From positions 1 to 54,272 of the forward strand of contig JAAYDU010000044.1 in assembly GCA_012729095.1 (NCBI GenBank): a stretch of 54,272 nucleotides of DNA, read 5' to 3'. Positions 15,961 through 25,326 of the stretch are shown piece by piece (the stretch's first letter is position 1; each line of letters starts with the position of its first letter). The notes under the pieces are model-generated. The model had not been told where the DNA came from and made no database searches. It saw only the letters and a program-made list of their open reading frames with translations. The DNA is from Methanobacteriota archaeon (GTDB taxonomy: Archaea > Thermoplasmatota > Thermoplasmata > Methanomassiliicoccales > UBA472). Made by a program: the position numbers and the translations under genes.

Positions 15961-16497
15961 TTAATCCGATTTGGTCCTCTGCCCCTTCAGCGACAGGAGG
16001 ACCTCTCTCATGAACGACGGCAGGTCATCTGGCCTCCGCGAGGTCACGATGTTACCGTCCACCACCACGTCCCGGTCGATGTAGCGGGCCCCGGCGTTGA
16101 TCAGGTCCATCTCTATGGATCGGTAGGAGGTCACCTTCCTCCCCCGGACCACGTTGGCCGAGACCAACAGGGACCCGCCGTGGCATATGGACGCCACCAG
16201 CATCTCCCTGTCGAAAACGATGCGCAAAAGCTCCACCACTGATCCATGCGTTCTCAGCCGGTCCGGGGCGAATCCCCCTGGAACGATCAGTCCCGCCAGC
16301 TCGCGGGGGTCCACCTGTTCCGCGGCCAGGGTCGCGACCGCCTGGTAACCGTGCTTTCCCCGGTAGGTCCCTGGTTTGGGCCCGATCAGAACTGGGTCAT
16401 AGCCCGCCTCCAACAAACGGTAATATGGATACCAAAGTTCGAGGTCCTCGTAATCGTCCTCTACCAGAACACCTACTTTTTTCAGTTCTTCCGTCAT
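15961..16497 (-). CDS. DJ-1/PfpI family protein
   Basis: A 178-residue protein of the PfpI branch of the DJ-1 superfamily. The nucleophile elbow ASICHGG holds Cys105 and His106, and the acidic partner lies in EDDYEDLE near residue 17. The segment [17 protein letters not shown] is typical. Members are described as intracellular proteases or protein deglycases acting on glycated residues. The promoter TATTAATA (16521-16528) is about 27 bases upstream on the minus strand. Confidence 0.92.
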   Translation of the reverse strand: MTEELKKVGVLVEDDYEDLELWYPYYRLLEAGYDPVLIGPKPGTYRGKHGYQAVATLAAEQVDPRELAGLIVPGGFAPDRLRTHGSVVELLRIVFDREMLVASICHGGSLLVSANVVRGRKVTSYRSIEMDLINAGARYIDRDVVVDGNIVTSRRPDDLPSFMREVLLSLKGQRTKSD

Positions 16498-16520
16498 GAG
16501 AATTACATTAGGGTCCGGAA

Positions 16521-16530
16521 TATTAATACC
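16521..16530 (-). promoter_or_regulatory. TATA box of the PfpI-family gene
   Basis: GGTATTAATA on the minus strand lies about 28 bases before the ATG at 16497. It shares the 180-base intergenic region with the fpo promoter on the other strand. Confidence 0.6.
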
Positions 16531-16647
16531 TCCTCGAACAGGAACGATCGGAATAGAAGCAAATTTTTTTATTATTGAGGTAACAATATTTAACTAACTG
16601 GTCGCTCTCAAAAATCTTCACAATTGACCTTCCGGGAACCTCAAAAG

Positions 16648-16655
16648 TTTAAATA
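16648..16655 (+). promoter_or_regulatory. TATA box of the fpo operon
   Basis: TTTAAATA is centred 26-27 bases before fpoA ATG 16678, with a purine-rich stretch (CTCAAAAG) just before it as a possible BRE. No Shine-Dalgarno is present, so fpoA is probably translated from a leaderless message while downstream genes are coupled by overlaps. Confidence 0.7.
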
Positions 16656-16677
16656 AAGGAATCATTATCCACCTACA

Positions 16678-17037
16678 ATGCTCGTAGATGACTATTTCCC
16701 GGTAGCAATGTTTGCTCTGGTGGCTCTACTTATCCCCGCCGTTGCGATTATCATGGGGAAGCTATTCAGGCCGACGAAGCAAGCTGAGATGAGAAACACG
16801 ACCTACGAGTGCGGTGAGAGGCCCATCGGAGTGGCCCAAATTCAGTTCCATGTTCAATTCTACATATACGCCATCATCTTCGTGGCCTTTGATATCCTCA
16901 CGGTTTTTCTTATCGTTTGGGCCATGGCCTTTGATGGACTCTCCGATATCGCCAACATTGCGGCGATAACGTTCCTCGTCATCCTGCTCGCTGGTGTATA
17001 TTACTCTTTGAAGAAGGAGAGGATATTGTGGATATAG
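16678..17037 (+). CDS. fpoA: Fpo/complex I subunit A (NuoA homologue)
   Basis: A 119-residue membrane protein with three transmembrane helices (about 10-30, 60-85, 92-112) and the conserved loop YECGERPIG, as in NuoA/FpoA. It helps join the membrane arm to the peripheral arm of the proton-pumping complex. It is the first gene of a 12-gene operon and overlaps fpoB by ten bases. Confidence 0.96.
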   Translation: MLVDDYFPVAMFALVALLIPAVAIIMGKLFRPTKQAEMRNTTYECGERPIGVAQIQFHVQFYIYAIIFVAFDILTVFLIVWAMAFDGLSDIANIAAITFLVILLAGVYYSLKKERILWI

Positions 17038-17591
17038 ACCTGTCATTCAACGCCATGACCATGACCGCCAAGCAGTTCGGTGAGATGACCAAGACGCTTG
17101 TGCGAGAGACCATGGTGGCCACCGGGGGCAAGAAGGTCATCGATAAGATAACCGCCCCCATATGGTCCTGGGGTCAGAGAAATTCCGTGTATCCCCTGCA
17201 CTTCGGTATCGCCTGCTGCGCCTTGGAGATGGCCGCCGCCGGCGGTCCCCGTTATGATGTCGAACGCCTTGGCATAGTTTTCAGATCTTCACCCAGACAG
17301 TCCGACGTGCTGCTTCTCAACGGCTGGATCTCCGCCAAGATCCGACCCTCTCTCAAGGCATTGTACGAGCAGATGCCTTCTCCGAAGTGGGTAGTGGCCA
17401 TGGGGGAGTGCACCATTTCGGGCGGTCCGTGGTACGACGCTTACAACGTCATACAGGGCGCGGACACCTTCATACCCGTCGATGTCTACGTTCCGGGATG
17501 CCCCTCCCGGCCCGAGGCGATGATCCAGGCCTTCAACATGCTGAACAAAAAACTGACCGCCGAGAACCGCGGCAGCTTCCTTGACGATTGA
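17028..17591 (+). CDS. fpoB: Fpo/complex I subunit B (NuoB homologue)
   Basis: A 187-residue peripheral subunit that carries cluster N2, the last iron-sulfur centre before the quinone-type acceptor. The ligands are Cys63 and Cys64 in the tandem-Cys motif, Cys128 in GECTISGG, and Cys158 in PGCPSRPE. The start is GTG 17028 inside the end of fpoA. It matches family length with a short N-terminal extension. Confidence 0.97.
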   Translation: MDIDLSFNAMTMTAKQFGEMTKTLVRETMVATGGKKVIDKITAPIWSWGQRNSVYPLHFGIACCALEMAAAGGPRYDVERLGIVFRSSPRQSDVLLLNGWISAKIRPSLKALYEQMPSPKWVVAMGECTISGGPWYDAYNVIQGADTFIPVDVYVPGCPSRPEAMIQAFNMLNKKLTAENRGSFLDD

Positions 17592-17600
17592 GGTGCTAAA

Positions 17601-18077
17601 ATGAGCCAAGTCATCGTTTACGATTCGCCCGACCGGTCCGTGGAGGACGTCACCAACGACATCAGGTCCAAGTTCCCCTCTGTGGAAGTTCTTAAGGTCG
17701 CCCCGCGCAGGATGCACCTCAGGGCTCCCCGCGAGGTCTTCCTAGACCTGTGCAAGTTCATGAAGGACGATCTCAGCTTCGAGCATAACTCCTGCGTGAC
17801 CCCCGTGGACTACATGGACCATTTCACTGTTGTATATCATATATCCTCGTGGACCAACCACATAATGGCCGAGGTGCAGGTCGACCTGCCCCGGGACGAT
17901 CCCACCGTGGATTCCATCACCCCCCTATGGGGCGGTGCCAACTGGCATGAGAGGGAGGCCTACGACCTCATGGGCGTGGTCTTCAAGGGTCATCCTGACC
18001 TGCGCCGCATAATGCTCCCCGAGGAGTTCAGGTTCCATCCCCTGAGAAAGGACTTCACCGTAGGAAGGAGGGTCTGA
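17601..18077 (+). CDS. fpoC: Fpo/complex I subunit C (NuoC homologue)
   Basis: A 158-residue protein of the 30-kDa subunit family. The signature WHEREAYDLMGVVFKGHPDL, followed by RRIMLPE, is intact. It forms part of the peripheral arm together with FpoB, D and I. It begins nine bases after fpoB and is separated from fpoD by one base. It is not fused to D, unlike the NuoCD of enteric bacteria. Confidence 0.97.
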   Translation: MSQVIVYDSPDRSVEDVTNDIRSKFPSVEVLKVAPRRMHLRAPREVFLDLCKFMKDDLSFEHNSCVTPVDYMDHFTVVYHISSWTNHIMAEVQVDLPRDDPTVDSITPLWGGANWHEREAYDLMGVVFKGHPDLRRIMLPEEFRFHPLRKDFTVGRRV

Positions 18078-18078
18078 G

Positions 18079-19167
18079 ATGCCAAGCGACGAGATGTGGA
18101 TCAACATGGGTCCCCAGCACCCCTTCAATCACGGTCTGTGGAACCTCAGGGTCAAGCTGAAGGGAGAGACGATAACCCAGGCCGAACCGATCATAGGCTA
18201 CCTGCATCGCGGCTGGGAGAAGATGGTGGAGAACCGCACCTATTCTCAGATAGTGCCACTGGCGGATCGTCTTTGCTATGGGTCATCACTTTCCTGGAAC
18301 CACCTGTACTGCCTCACCGCTGAGAAGCTGTTCGGCATAGAGGCCCCCGAGCGCGCCAAGTACATACGCGTGGCCGTTCTGGAACTGCAGCGCATAACCT
18401 CTCACCTTACGTGGCTGATGGCCGTCGGTACCGATCTGGGAAGCTACACCATCATGACATGGTCCATCAGGGAGAGGGAGCTGTTCCTGGACCTGCTCTG
18501 CAAGTTGAGCGGGGCTCGCATGACCTACAACTATTGCCGTATCGGAGGTGTAAGGAACGACTTCCCCGAGAACTACGAGCGGGATGTGAACCGCACCCTG
18601 GACGAGTTCGAGAGGCGCCTGCGCGACCTGGAATCGCTGATGGACGAGAACGAACCGTTCCTGATGAGGACCGTTGGTATAGGCAAGATGGACGGAAAGA
18701 CCGCCATGAACCTCGGCCTCACCGGCCCGATAATGAGGGCCAGCGGCGTGGACATGGACCTTCGCAGGCTGGACCCGTACGAGGTCTACGAGGACATGAA
18801 GTTCGAGATATGCACGCACACCGATGGCGACGTTTATGCCAGGTACCGCGTGCGCATGGACGAGATGCGCGAGAGCATGAAGATCGTCCGACAGGCCATG
18901 GCCGAGGCCCCCTCCGGCCCCATCCGGGTCAAGGCGCCCAGGTGCCCGCCCAAGGGGAACGCGGTCTGTCACGTGGAGGACCCCCGGGGGGAGTCGCTGA
19001 TGTACATGGTCAGCGACGGTACGGAAAGACCATACCGCCTGAAGGTACGGTCGCCCAACTTCGTCAATCTGTCCGCCTCGCCTCCCATGCTGCTCGGCTT
19101 CAAGATATCCGATGTCCCGGCGATCATGGGTGTCATGGACATGTGCATAGGAGAAACGGACAGGTGA
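18079..19167 (+). CDS. fpoD: Fpo/complex I subunit D (NuoD homologue)
   Basis: A 362-residue 49-kDa-type subunit that lines the quinone or methanophenazine cavity. Conserved parts include MGPQHPFNHGLW at the N-terminus, GYLHRGWEKM, and the C-terminal end PAIMGVMDMCIGETDR. The hydrogenase-type metal cysteines are absent, which separates it from Ech or Mbh large subunits. It follows fpoC after one base. Confidence 0.97.
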   Translation: MPSDEMWINMGPQHPFNHGLWNLRVKLKGETITQAEPIIGYLHRGWEKMVENRTYSQIVPLADRLCYGSSLSWNHLYCLTAEKLFGIEAPERAKYIRVAVLELQRITSHLTWLMAVGTDLGSYTIMTWSIRERELFLDLLCKLSGARMTYNYCRIGGVRNDFPENYERDVNRTLDEFERRLRDLESLMDENEPFLMRTVGIGKMDGKTAMNLGLTGPIMRASGVDMDLRRLDPYEVYEDMKFEICTHTDGDVYARYRVRMDEMRESMKIVRQAMAEAPSGPIRVKAPRCPPKGNAVCHVEDPRGESLMYMVSDGTERPYRLKVRSPNFVNLSASPPMLLGFKISDVPAIMGVMDMCIGETDR

Positions 19168-19171
19168 TCAG

Positions 19172-20257
19172 ATGTCGAACCTCTATATTGAACTGACCAA
19201 CTTCACCGAGTGGCTATTGGGACTGGTCGCCGCGCTCCTCGACTGGACAAAGCTGGGTTTCCTCAGCGACTTCGGAGACTGGCTGCAGACCGCACCGGTG
19301 GTGGACTTCGTCTCCACATTGTTGGTGGCGGTCATATTCCTCATAACGGCCATGATGTTCGGGCTGTGCTTCATATGGCAGGAGAGGAAGACGCTGGGAA
19401 GGTTCATGGACCGCCGCGGTACCCAGGTCGGTTTCCTCGGTTTCTTCCAGAACTTCGCTGATGGTATCAAGGTCATACTGAAGGAGCACATCGTTCCCAA
19501 GGATTCCGACCACCTGCTGTTCGAACTGGCCATATTTGCCTACCTTGCATCCACTTTCATGCTTTTCGGGTGCATACCGTACTCCGATAACTTTTACGTG
19601 ATCGACGTCGACCTGGCCGTGCTTCTCGGTATCGCCATATTCGCCTTCGGTCCATTCAGCATACTGATCGGTGGATGGTCCTCCAACAACAAGTTCACCC
19701 TGATTGGTGGAATGAGGGCCGCCGCTCAACTTATCGCCTTGGAGATCCCGCTCCTGCTGTGCATCGTCTCCGTGGCGGTGCTGACCGGGGACCTCTCCTT
19801 CGTTGGAGTGGTCACCTGGCAGGAAGAGAACATATGGCTCATAGTTCCGTTGTGCATAGGCGCGCTCACATTCTTCATCGCCGCCATCGGGGAGTCCGAA
19901 CGCATTCCGTTCGACCTTCCCGAAGCCGAGGCGGAGCTTGTCGAAGGGTGGGCCACCGAGTACGGGGATGTCAGGTGGGGCCTGCAGATGGCCTCCGATT
20001 ACTTCCGGGCCTACATCCTCTGCGGGCTGTTCACCATGTTGTTCCTTGGCGGATGGGCCGGTCCTGAGTTCATATGGGCTGAGGCATGGTACCTGTCCAA
20101 GACGTTCATCGTGTTCTTCTTCTTCATATGGGTCCGTGCGGCCACCGTGAGGATCAGGACCGATCAGATATTGAAATTGGGATGGAGGAGGCTCCTTCCC
20201 CTGGCGGTGGTCAACCTGTTGATAGCCGTCGCCCTTAAGGTCGCGGGGGTGTTCTAA
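19172..20257 (+). CDS. fpoH: Fpo/complex I subunit H (NuoH homologue)
   Basis: A 361-residue membrane subunit with about eight transmembrane segments. The conserved loop ERIPFDLPEAEAELVEGWAT, followed by EYGDVRWG, contacts the acceptor cavity, and ERKTLGRFMDRRGTQVG is the usual loop near the start. It links the peripheral arm to the proton-pumping arm. Its TAA shares one base with the fpoI ATG. Confidence 0.97.
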   Translation: MSNLYIELTNFTEWLLGLVAALLDWTKLGFLSDFGDWLQTAPVVDFVSTLLVAVIFLITAMMFGLCFIWQERKTLGRFMDRRGTQVGFLGFFQNFADGIKVILKEHIVPKDSDHLLFELAIFAYLASTFMLFGCIPYSDNFYVIDVDLAVLLGIAIFAFGPFSILIGGWSSNNKFTLIGGMRAAAQLIALEIPLLLCIVSVAVLTGDLSFVGVVTWQEENIWLIVPLCIGALTFFIAAIGESERIPFDLPEAEAELVEGWATEYGDVRWGLQMASDYFRAYILCGLFTMLFLGGWAGPEFIWAEAWYLSKTFIVFFFFIWVRAATVRIRTDQILKLGWRRLLPLAVVNLLIAVALKVAGVF

Positions 20258-21012
20258 TGAGGATAGAGGAAAGGAGATACACTAAGGCTGACCACTTCAG
20301 GGCCACCGGTTACGTGCTGAAGACCATGAAGGTCACCTTCAAGGGGGCTATCAGGGCCACCAAGAACCGGCCCTGCACGATATTGTACCCATGGGAGAAG
20401 TTGCTTTACCCTGACAACTTCCGCGGGCGCCCCGGCATAGTGCTGGAAAGGTGCATCGGCTGCGCACGCTGCGCCAAGGAATGCCCTAATCAATGCATAG
20501 AGATGGTGACGATCGAACTTCCCGACAAGGGAAAGGTCAAGCGTCCCCAGGTGAACCTCGGTCGCTGCATGATGTGCGGCAACTGTGCCGAGGCCTGTCC
20601 TACGAACGCCATGATAGTCACACCCGAGTTCGAGCTCTGCTCCTACAGCCGGGGCGGGCTGATATTCGACCCGGTAAAGCTGCAGCATCCACACAAGGCT
20701 GGCTATGAGGTGAACTACAGTTTCGCCCTGCTTTCCGAGATGAATGCGGGAGGGGAGATCAAGACCTATGCCAAGAACGACAACAGCGTTCACGACACCA
20801 TAGTCCTGGACGGGGCCAAGTGCATCTCCTGTTCGAGATGCGCCAAGACCTGCCCGACCGGGGCCATCGAGATGGTGGAGACCGGCGAGGTCAACCCCAA
20901 GACCAAGAAGCCGATCAAGCAACCCAAGTTCGACAACACTAAGTGCGTGGTGTGCGAGCAGTGCGTCGACGTGTGTCCAAAATCGGCCCTTAGCGTAAAG
21001 GAGGTGTTGTGA
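20257..21012 (+). CDS. fpoI: Fpo/complex I subunit I with four 4Fe-4S motifs
   Basis: A 251-residue iron-sulfur subunit. The first half is the normal FpoI/NuoI with two motifs (Cys66, 69, 72, 76 and Cys104, 107, 110, 114). The second half adds two more complete CxxCxxCxxxC motifs (Cys189, 192, 195, 199 and Cys230, 233, 236, 240), making a second ferredoxin-like domain after a linker of about 75 residues. Ordinary NuoI/FpoI proteins carry two clusters and are shorter. With no fpoF or NuoEFG in the operon, the extra domain could be where reduced ferredoxin docks; that is inference. Confidence 0.95.
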   Translation: MRIEERRYTKADHFRATGYVLKTMKVTFKGAIRATKNRPCTILYPWEKLLYPDNFRGRPGIVLERCIGCARCAKECPNQCIEMVTIELPDKGKVKRPQVNLGRCMMCGNCAEACPTNAMIVTPEFELCSYSRGGLIFDPVKLQHPHKAGYEVNYSFALLSEMNAGGEIKTYAKNDNSVHDTIVLDGAKCISCSRCAKTCPTGAIEMVETGEVNPKTKKPIKQPKFDNTKCVVCEQCVDVCPKSALSVKEVL

Positions 21013-21323
21013 TGGTGCTCACCGGAACTCTTCTGTTCTTTCTGATATTCGGCGCCCTGACCATTGGATGCGCCGCGATGGTGATCATATCCAAGGACAT
21101 CGTGCGCAGCGTGGTATGGCTTGCGGCGACCTTCCTGGGCGTTGCCATACTGTACGTGTTCCTGAACTCGGAATACCTGTTCCTCATCCAGATATTGGTG
21201 TATGTCGGCGCCATAAACGTCCTGATACTGTTCGGTATCATGCTTACGAAGCGCCGGATGGTGGGAGGGGACGCCTGCGAGGAGTATGAGCAGAACATCA
21301 TCAAGAGGAGGCGGTCCAAATGA
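21012..21323 (+). CDS. fpoJ: Fpo/complex I subunit J, N-terminal part
   Basis: A 103-residue membrane protein matching the first three helices of NuoJ (LLFFLIFGALTIGCAAMVII; IVRSVVWLAATFLGVAILYV; LIQILVYVGAINVLILFGIM). As in Methanosarcina, subunit J is encoded by two genes. The ATG shares a base with the fpoI stop (TGATG), which favours it over the GTG at 21009. Its end overlaps the next gene as ATGA. Confidence 0.93.
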   Translation: MVLTGTLLFFLIFGALTIGCAAMVIISKDIVRSVVWLAATFLGVAILYVFLNSEYLFLIQILVYVGAINVLILFGIMLTKRRMVGGDACEEYEQNIIKRRRSK

Positions 21324-21568
21324 AGAGTGGTGACTCAACCCAGGCCATAGTGGCCAAGTTGCTGGTGGTCGGGCTCCTTCTCGAGCTCATGCTGTACTCC
21401 CTGTTCTCCATAGAATTGGGCGAGATAGGTGGTACCGTGCTCAAGACCGCCGAGATCGGAACGGCCATATTCGCCGACTACGGGGTGGCCGTGCTCATGC
21501 TGGGCCTTATACTGTTCTCCGTCATAATTGGCGGCGTTTTCATTGCACAGGAGGAGGATGACGAATGA
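21320..21568 (+). CDS. fpoJ: Fpo/complex I subunit J, C-terminal part
   Basis: An 82-residue protein with two transmembrane helices, corresponding to the last part of NuoJ: a helix near LLVVGLLLELMLYSLFS, the loop containing GTAIFADYGVAV, and a final helix ending in GGVFIAQEEDDE. It overlaps both neighbours by four bases, so the order J1-J2-K is tightly coupled. Confidence 0.9.
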   Translation: MKSGDSTQAIVAKLLVVGLLLELMLYSLFSIELGEIGGTVLKTAEIGTAIFADYGVAVLMLGLILFSVIIGGVFIAQEEDDE

Positions 21569-21867
21569 TCCCGTTGGAGTTCGTGTTGATGATATCATCG
21601 GTCCTGTTCGTCATCGGGGCGGCCGGGGTCATATTGAAGAAGAACGCCATCATGATCCTGATGTCCATTGAGATAATGCTCAATGCGGCCAATATCAACC
21701 TGGTAGCGTTCTCATCGTACTTCGGTGATGCCACCGGGCAGGGTTTCGCCCTGTTCTCGATAGGCATCGCCGCCGCCGAGGTCACCATTGGCCTGGCTAT
21801 ACTGCTGAACCTCAACAAGCTGAGGAAAACCGTGAACGTGGACGACATTAACCTGCTGAGGTGGTAA
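21565..21867 (+). CDS. fpoK: Fpo/complex I subunit K (NuoK homologue)
   Basis: A 100-residue, three-helix membrane subunit with the NuoK pattern: KKNAIMILMSIEIMLNAANI and the conserved glutamates in helices two and three (ML-S-E and AAAEVTIGLAI). It forms one of the proton paths with subunits J and A. Confidence 0.96.
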   Translation: MIPLEFVLMISSVLFVIGAAGVILKKNAIMILMSIEIMLNAANINLVAFSSYFGDATGQGFALFSIGIAAAEVTIGLAILLNLNKLRKTVNVDDINLLRW

Positions 21868-21869
21868 AT

Positions 21870-23834
21870 ATGGACATACTGGAATTTGCATGGTTGATAC
21901 CGGTCCTGCCGCTGCTGGCCTTCGTCATCGTAGGCTTCTTAGGCAGCAAGATGAAGGACAAGGGCGGCATAGTGGCCTTGGCAGGTGTCGGGGGCGGGAT
22001 GGTGCTCGCCCTGTGGACGGCATTCGAACTGCTCACCACCGGCCGCATATACAGGGCGAATCAGGACTGGGTGGTCCTGAGCTCCGAGTACACCCTGGAG
22101 ATGGGCATTTACCTGGACAACGTGGCGGCCATGATGCTGATCGTGGTCTCCCTGATCTCGTTCCTGGTGGTCGTCTACTCCCTGGGCTATATGCATGACC
22201 AGGGCCCCCGGCGGCACCGCTACTTCACAGAGATATGCCTGTTCGTAGGCGTCATGCTAGGATTGGTCCTCGCCAACAACTTCTTCCAGATGTTCGTGTT
22301 CTGGGAACTGGTCGGTCTCTGCTCCTACCTGCTCATCGGGTTCTGGTACGAGAGGCCTGCCGCGGCCCGGGCGGCCAAGAAAGCATTCCTGGTGACCAGG
22401 GTGGGCGACGTGATGTTCATGGTCGGCCTGTTCATACTGTTCACCGAGCTGCGGACATTCAACTATGAGAGCGTGTGGGGCATGCTCGATTCCGCTGACC
22501 CAACGATGATGGCCTTCGCGGCTTTCTTCCTGTTCGGTGGGGCCATAGGCAAGAGCGCCCAGTTCCCGCTGCATGACTGGTTGCCTGACGCGATGGAAGG
22601 TCCGACCACGGTCTCCGCTTTGATACACGCGGCTACCATGGTCAACGCCGGTGTCTATTTGGTCGCCAGGTCATTCCCGATCATCGCCACCAGCGCCGAG
22701 GTCTCCCTGTTCGTCGGGGCGATCGGGGGCATAACCGCCTTCGTGGCCGCTACCATGGCGCTCTGCGCCCCGAAGATCAAGGGAGTGCTGGCCTATTCCA
22801 CAGTCTCCCAGCTGGGATACATGATCCTTGGCCTGGGTGCGGGAGCTTTCCTGTGGCATCATGGCCACCATGTCGCGGCCTCCGTGGCCTTCGGTGCTGG
22901 CCTGTTCCACCTGATGAACCACGCCTTCTTCAAGGGCCAGCTCTTCCTTGGTGCCGGTGCTGTGATACACTTCGTTCACACCGAGGAACTGGCCAAGATG
23001 GGCGGACTGGGCAAGTACATGAAGGTGAGCATGATAACCATGCTCATATCATGTCTGTCCATAGCTGGTATACCGCCCCTGTCCGGATTCTGGAGCAAGG
23101 ACGAGGTTCTCGCCATGACCTTCGAGGCCGGGGACGCCGGCCTGACCTTCATGGTGCTGTGGATATTGGGAGTGCTGACGGCCTTCATGACCGCCTTCTA
23201 CATGTTCCGCATGTGGTTCATGGTGTTCAAGGGCCAGCCCAACGAGGGCACCAAGCACGCCACCGAGCACGGGGGGCACAAGCACGAGGCCCCGGTCTCC
23301 ATGCTGCTCCCACTGGTCGTACTGGCCGCTCTGGCCTTCGGCTCAGGCTTCTCCCTGTTCATAGGGGACGGGTTCTTTGGTGCCATTTACTACGACCACG
23401 CTCACGTTCTGAGCATAGGCGAGCGATTGACCGAGGTGTTCACCTCTCCGTTGACCTACATATCCATAGTGGCTGCCGTGAGCGGCATCATGCTGGCTTA
23501 CTTCAGCTTCAACAAGACCAAGGTATCTGCCGAGAAGGTCGTGTCCAAAGGCTTCCCCAAGGCAATGCACCAGCTGCTACTGGACCGCTACAAGTTCCCG
23601 GTGGCCTATGACAAGATTGGATACGTGGGCGTGTACGGCACCTCTCTGCTGCTTGACAAGTTCGATCGCTACGTAATCGACGGTATAGTGAACGGGATAA
23701 GCGCATTCCTGATCAAGAGCGGGGGCGTGGTTCGCAAGCTTCAGAACGGCTTTGTGCAGAGCTATGCCACCCTGCTTCTCATCGGGGTGTCGTTCATCAT
23801 GATCCTTCTCTACGTCGTAGGAGTGCTGAGGTGA
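21870..23834 (+). CDS. fpoL: Fpo/complex I subunit L (NuoL homologue)
   Basis: A 654-residue antiporter-like subunit with many transmembrane helices and the long C-terminal lateral extension that braces the membrane arm. The channel signature HDWLPDAMEGPTTVSALIHA with a following ATMVNAGVYL is intact. ATG 21870 is chosen because GAGGTGG precedes it; an in-frame GTG at 21861 lies within fpoK. A histidine-rich cytoplasmic loop (HATEHGGHKHE) is seen near residue 470. Confidence 0.96.
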   Translation: MDILEFAWLIPVLPLLAFVIVGFLGSKMKDKGGIVALAGVGGGMVLALWTAFELLTTGRIYRANQDWVVLSSEYTLEMGIYLDNVAAMMLIVVSLISFLVVVYSLGYMHDQGPRRHRYFTEICLFVGVMLGLVLANNFFQMFVFWELVGLCSYLLIGFWYERPAAARAAKKAFLVTRVGDVMFMVGLFILFTELRTFNYESVWGMLDSADPTMMAFAAFFLFGGAIGKSAQFPLHDWLPDAMEGPTTVSALIHAATMVNAGVYLVARSFPIIATSAEVSLFVGAIGGITAFVAATMALCAPKIKGVLAYSTVSQLGYMILGLGAGAFLWHHGHHVAASVAFGAGLFHLMNHAFFKGQLFLGAGAVIHFVHTEELAKMGGLGKYMKVSMITMLISCLSIAGIPPLSGFWSKDEVLAMTFEAGDAGLTFMVLWILGVLTAFMTAFYMFRMWFMVFKGQPNEGTKHATEHGGHKHEAPVSMLLPLVVLAALAFGSGFSLFIGDGFFGAIYYDHAHVLSIGERLTEVFTSPLTYISIVAAVSGIMLAYFSFNKTKVSAEKVVSKGFPKAMHQLLLDRYKFPVAYDKIGYVGVYGTSLLLDKFDRYVIDGIVNGISAFLIKSGGVVRKLQNGFVQSYATLLLIGVSFIMILLYVVGVLR

Positions 23835-23838
23835 TCCC

Positions 23839-25326
23839 ATGGAAATACCGATACTATCCCTGATGTTGCTCGTATCCCTGGTCGGTGCATTGGTCACCTT
23901 CTTCATGGGAAAGAATCCCAAGATGGCCAAGATGTCCGCTCTGGTCTTCTCGGCCATACCGCTGGCGCTTTCCCTGTTCATGCTCACCGAGTATGTGCAG
24001 ACCGCCGGAGGGTACCAGTTCGAGGAATCCTTCACCTGGATCGAGTCGCTAGGCATATCCTACATGCTGGGAGTGGACGGGATCAGCGTGCCCATGGTCT
24101 TCCTGAGCACCCTGCTCGTGTTCCTTGCGGTAATATTCTCCTGGGACATCGACCATCGGACCAACCAGTTCATGGCTCTCCTTCTGGTGCTGGAGCTGGG
24201 AGTGCTGGGCGTGTTCACTGCCCTGGACTACTTCCTGTTCTACATCTTCTGGGAGGTCGTGCTGATCCCGATGTACTTCCTGATCAGCGTATGGGGCGGT
24301 CCGCGCAGGGCCTACTCGGCGATCAAGTTCTTCATATACACCCACATCGCCAGTCTGGCAATGCTGCTCGGTATATTCGCCCTGTACTTCGAGGCTGCCT
24401 CCATCAACGGGTCTTACTCGTTCAGCATGATCGACATCAACGCGGTGTCCCCCATGTTCGGACAGACCTTCCAGGTGATCGTGTTCGGGGCCCTCTTCTT
24501 CGGCTTCGCCGTGAAGATGCCCTCTTTCCCCTTCCATACCTGGCTTCCGGATGCCCACGTGGAGGCTCCCACCGCCGGGTCGGTACTTCTGGCCGGCCTG
24601 CTGCTCAAGATGGGCTCCTACGGTATCATTCGCATCGCCTTCCCGGCCCTGCCCGACGGTGCCAGCGAGTGGCAATGGGTGATGGTCATACTGGCCATAC
24701 TGTCCATAGTCTATGGGGCCATCATGTGCCTGGCGCAGAAGGACCTCAAGAAGATGGTGGCCTACTCCTCCATCAGTCACATGGGCATAGTGATGCTAGG
24801 GTTCGCCACCTTCACCGAGATAGGCATAGCCGCCGGTGTGTTCCAGATGTTCGCCCACGGTCTCATCACCGCCGTTCTCTTCATGATGTGCGGCGTGGTG
24901 CAGCACAAGGCTGGCACCAGGAACATACCCCGTCTTGGAGGGCTCGCGTCAAAGATGCCTCTGGGCGCGACGTTCATGATGATAGGTTTCATGGCATCTC
25001 TGGGCCTTCCGGGCATGGTAGGCTTCGTGGCCGAGTTCTCGGTCATGACCGCCACCTTCGACGCCTTCGGATGGCTGCTGCTGATACCAGTGACAAGCAT
25101 CGCCTTCACCGCTGCCTATTACATATGGGCGATGCAGCGGACCCTGTTCGGGCCGCTCACCAAGGAGGTGGACGCCGATCACCTGCACGACGTGTACTGG
25201 TACGAGGCGCTGCCCATGGCGGTGCTTTGCGGCCTCATCGTGCTGTTCGGCATGTTCCCGGCCTTGGTGATGGATTACATACGCCCTGCTCTTGGCACCG
25301 TACTGGGCCTTCTGGGAGGGATCTAA
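23839..25326 (+). CDS. fpoM: Fpo/complex I subunit M (NuoM homologue)
   Basis: A 495-residue antiporter-like subunit. The key channel region is FHTWLPDAHVEAPTAGSVLL with AGLLLKMGSYG, and the charged loop DYFLFYIFWEVVLIPMYFLI holds the conserved glutamate. It starts four bases after fpoL and is followed directly by fpoN with no gap. Confidence 0.97.
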   Translation: MEIPILSLMLLVSLVGALVTFFMGKNPKMAKMSALVFSAIPLALSLFMLTEYVQTAGGYQFEESFTWIESLGISYMLGVDGISVPMVFLSTLLVFLAVIFSWDIDHRTNQFMALLLVLELGVLGVFTALDYFLFYIFWEVVLIPMYFLISVWGGPRRAYSAIKFFIYTHIASLAMLLGIFALYFEAASINGSYSFSMIDINAVSPMFGQTFQVIVFGALFFGFAVKMPSFPFHTWLPDAHVEAPTAGSVLLAGLLLKMGSYGIIRIAFPALPDGASEWQWVMVILAILSIVYGAIMCLAQKDLKKMVAYSSISHMGIVMLGFATFTEIGIAAGVFQMFAHGLITAVLFMMCGVVQHKAGTRNIPRLGGLASKMPLGATFMMIGFMASLGLPGMVGFVAEFSVMTATFDAFGWLLLIPVTSIAFTAAYYIWAMQRTLFGPLTKEVDADHLHDVYWYEALPMAVLCGLIVLFGMFPALVMDYIRPALGTVLGLLGGI

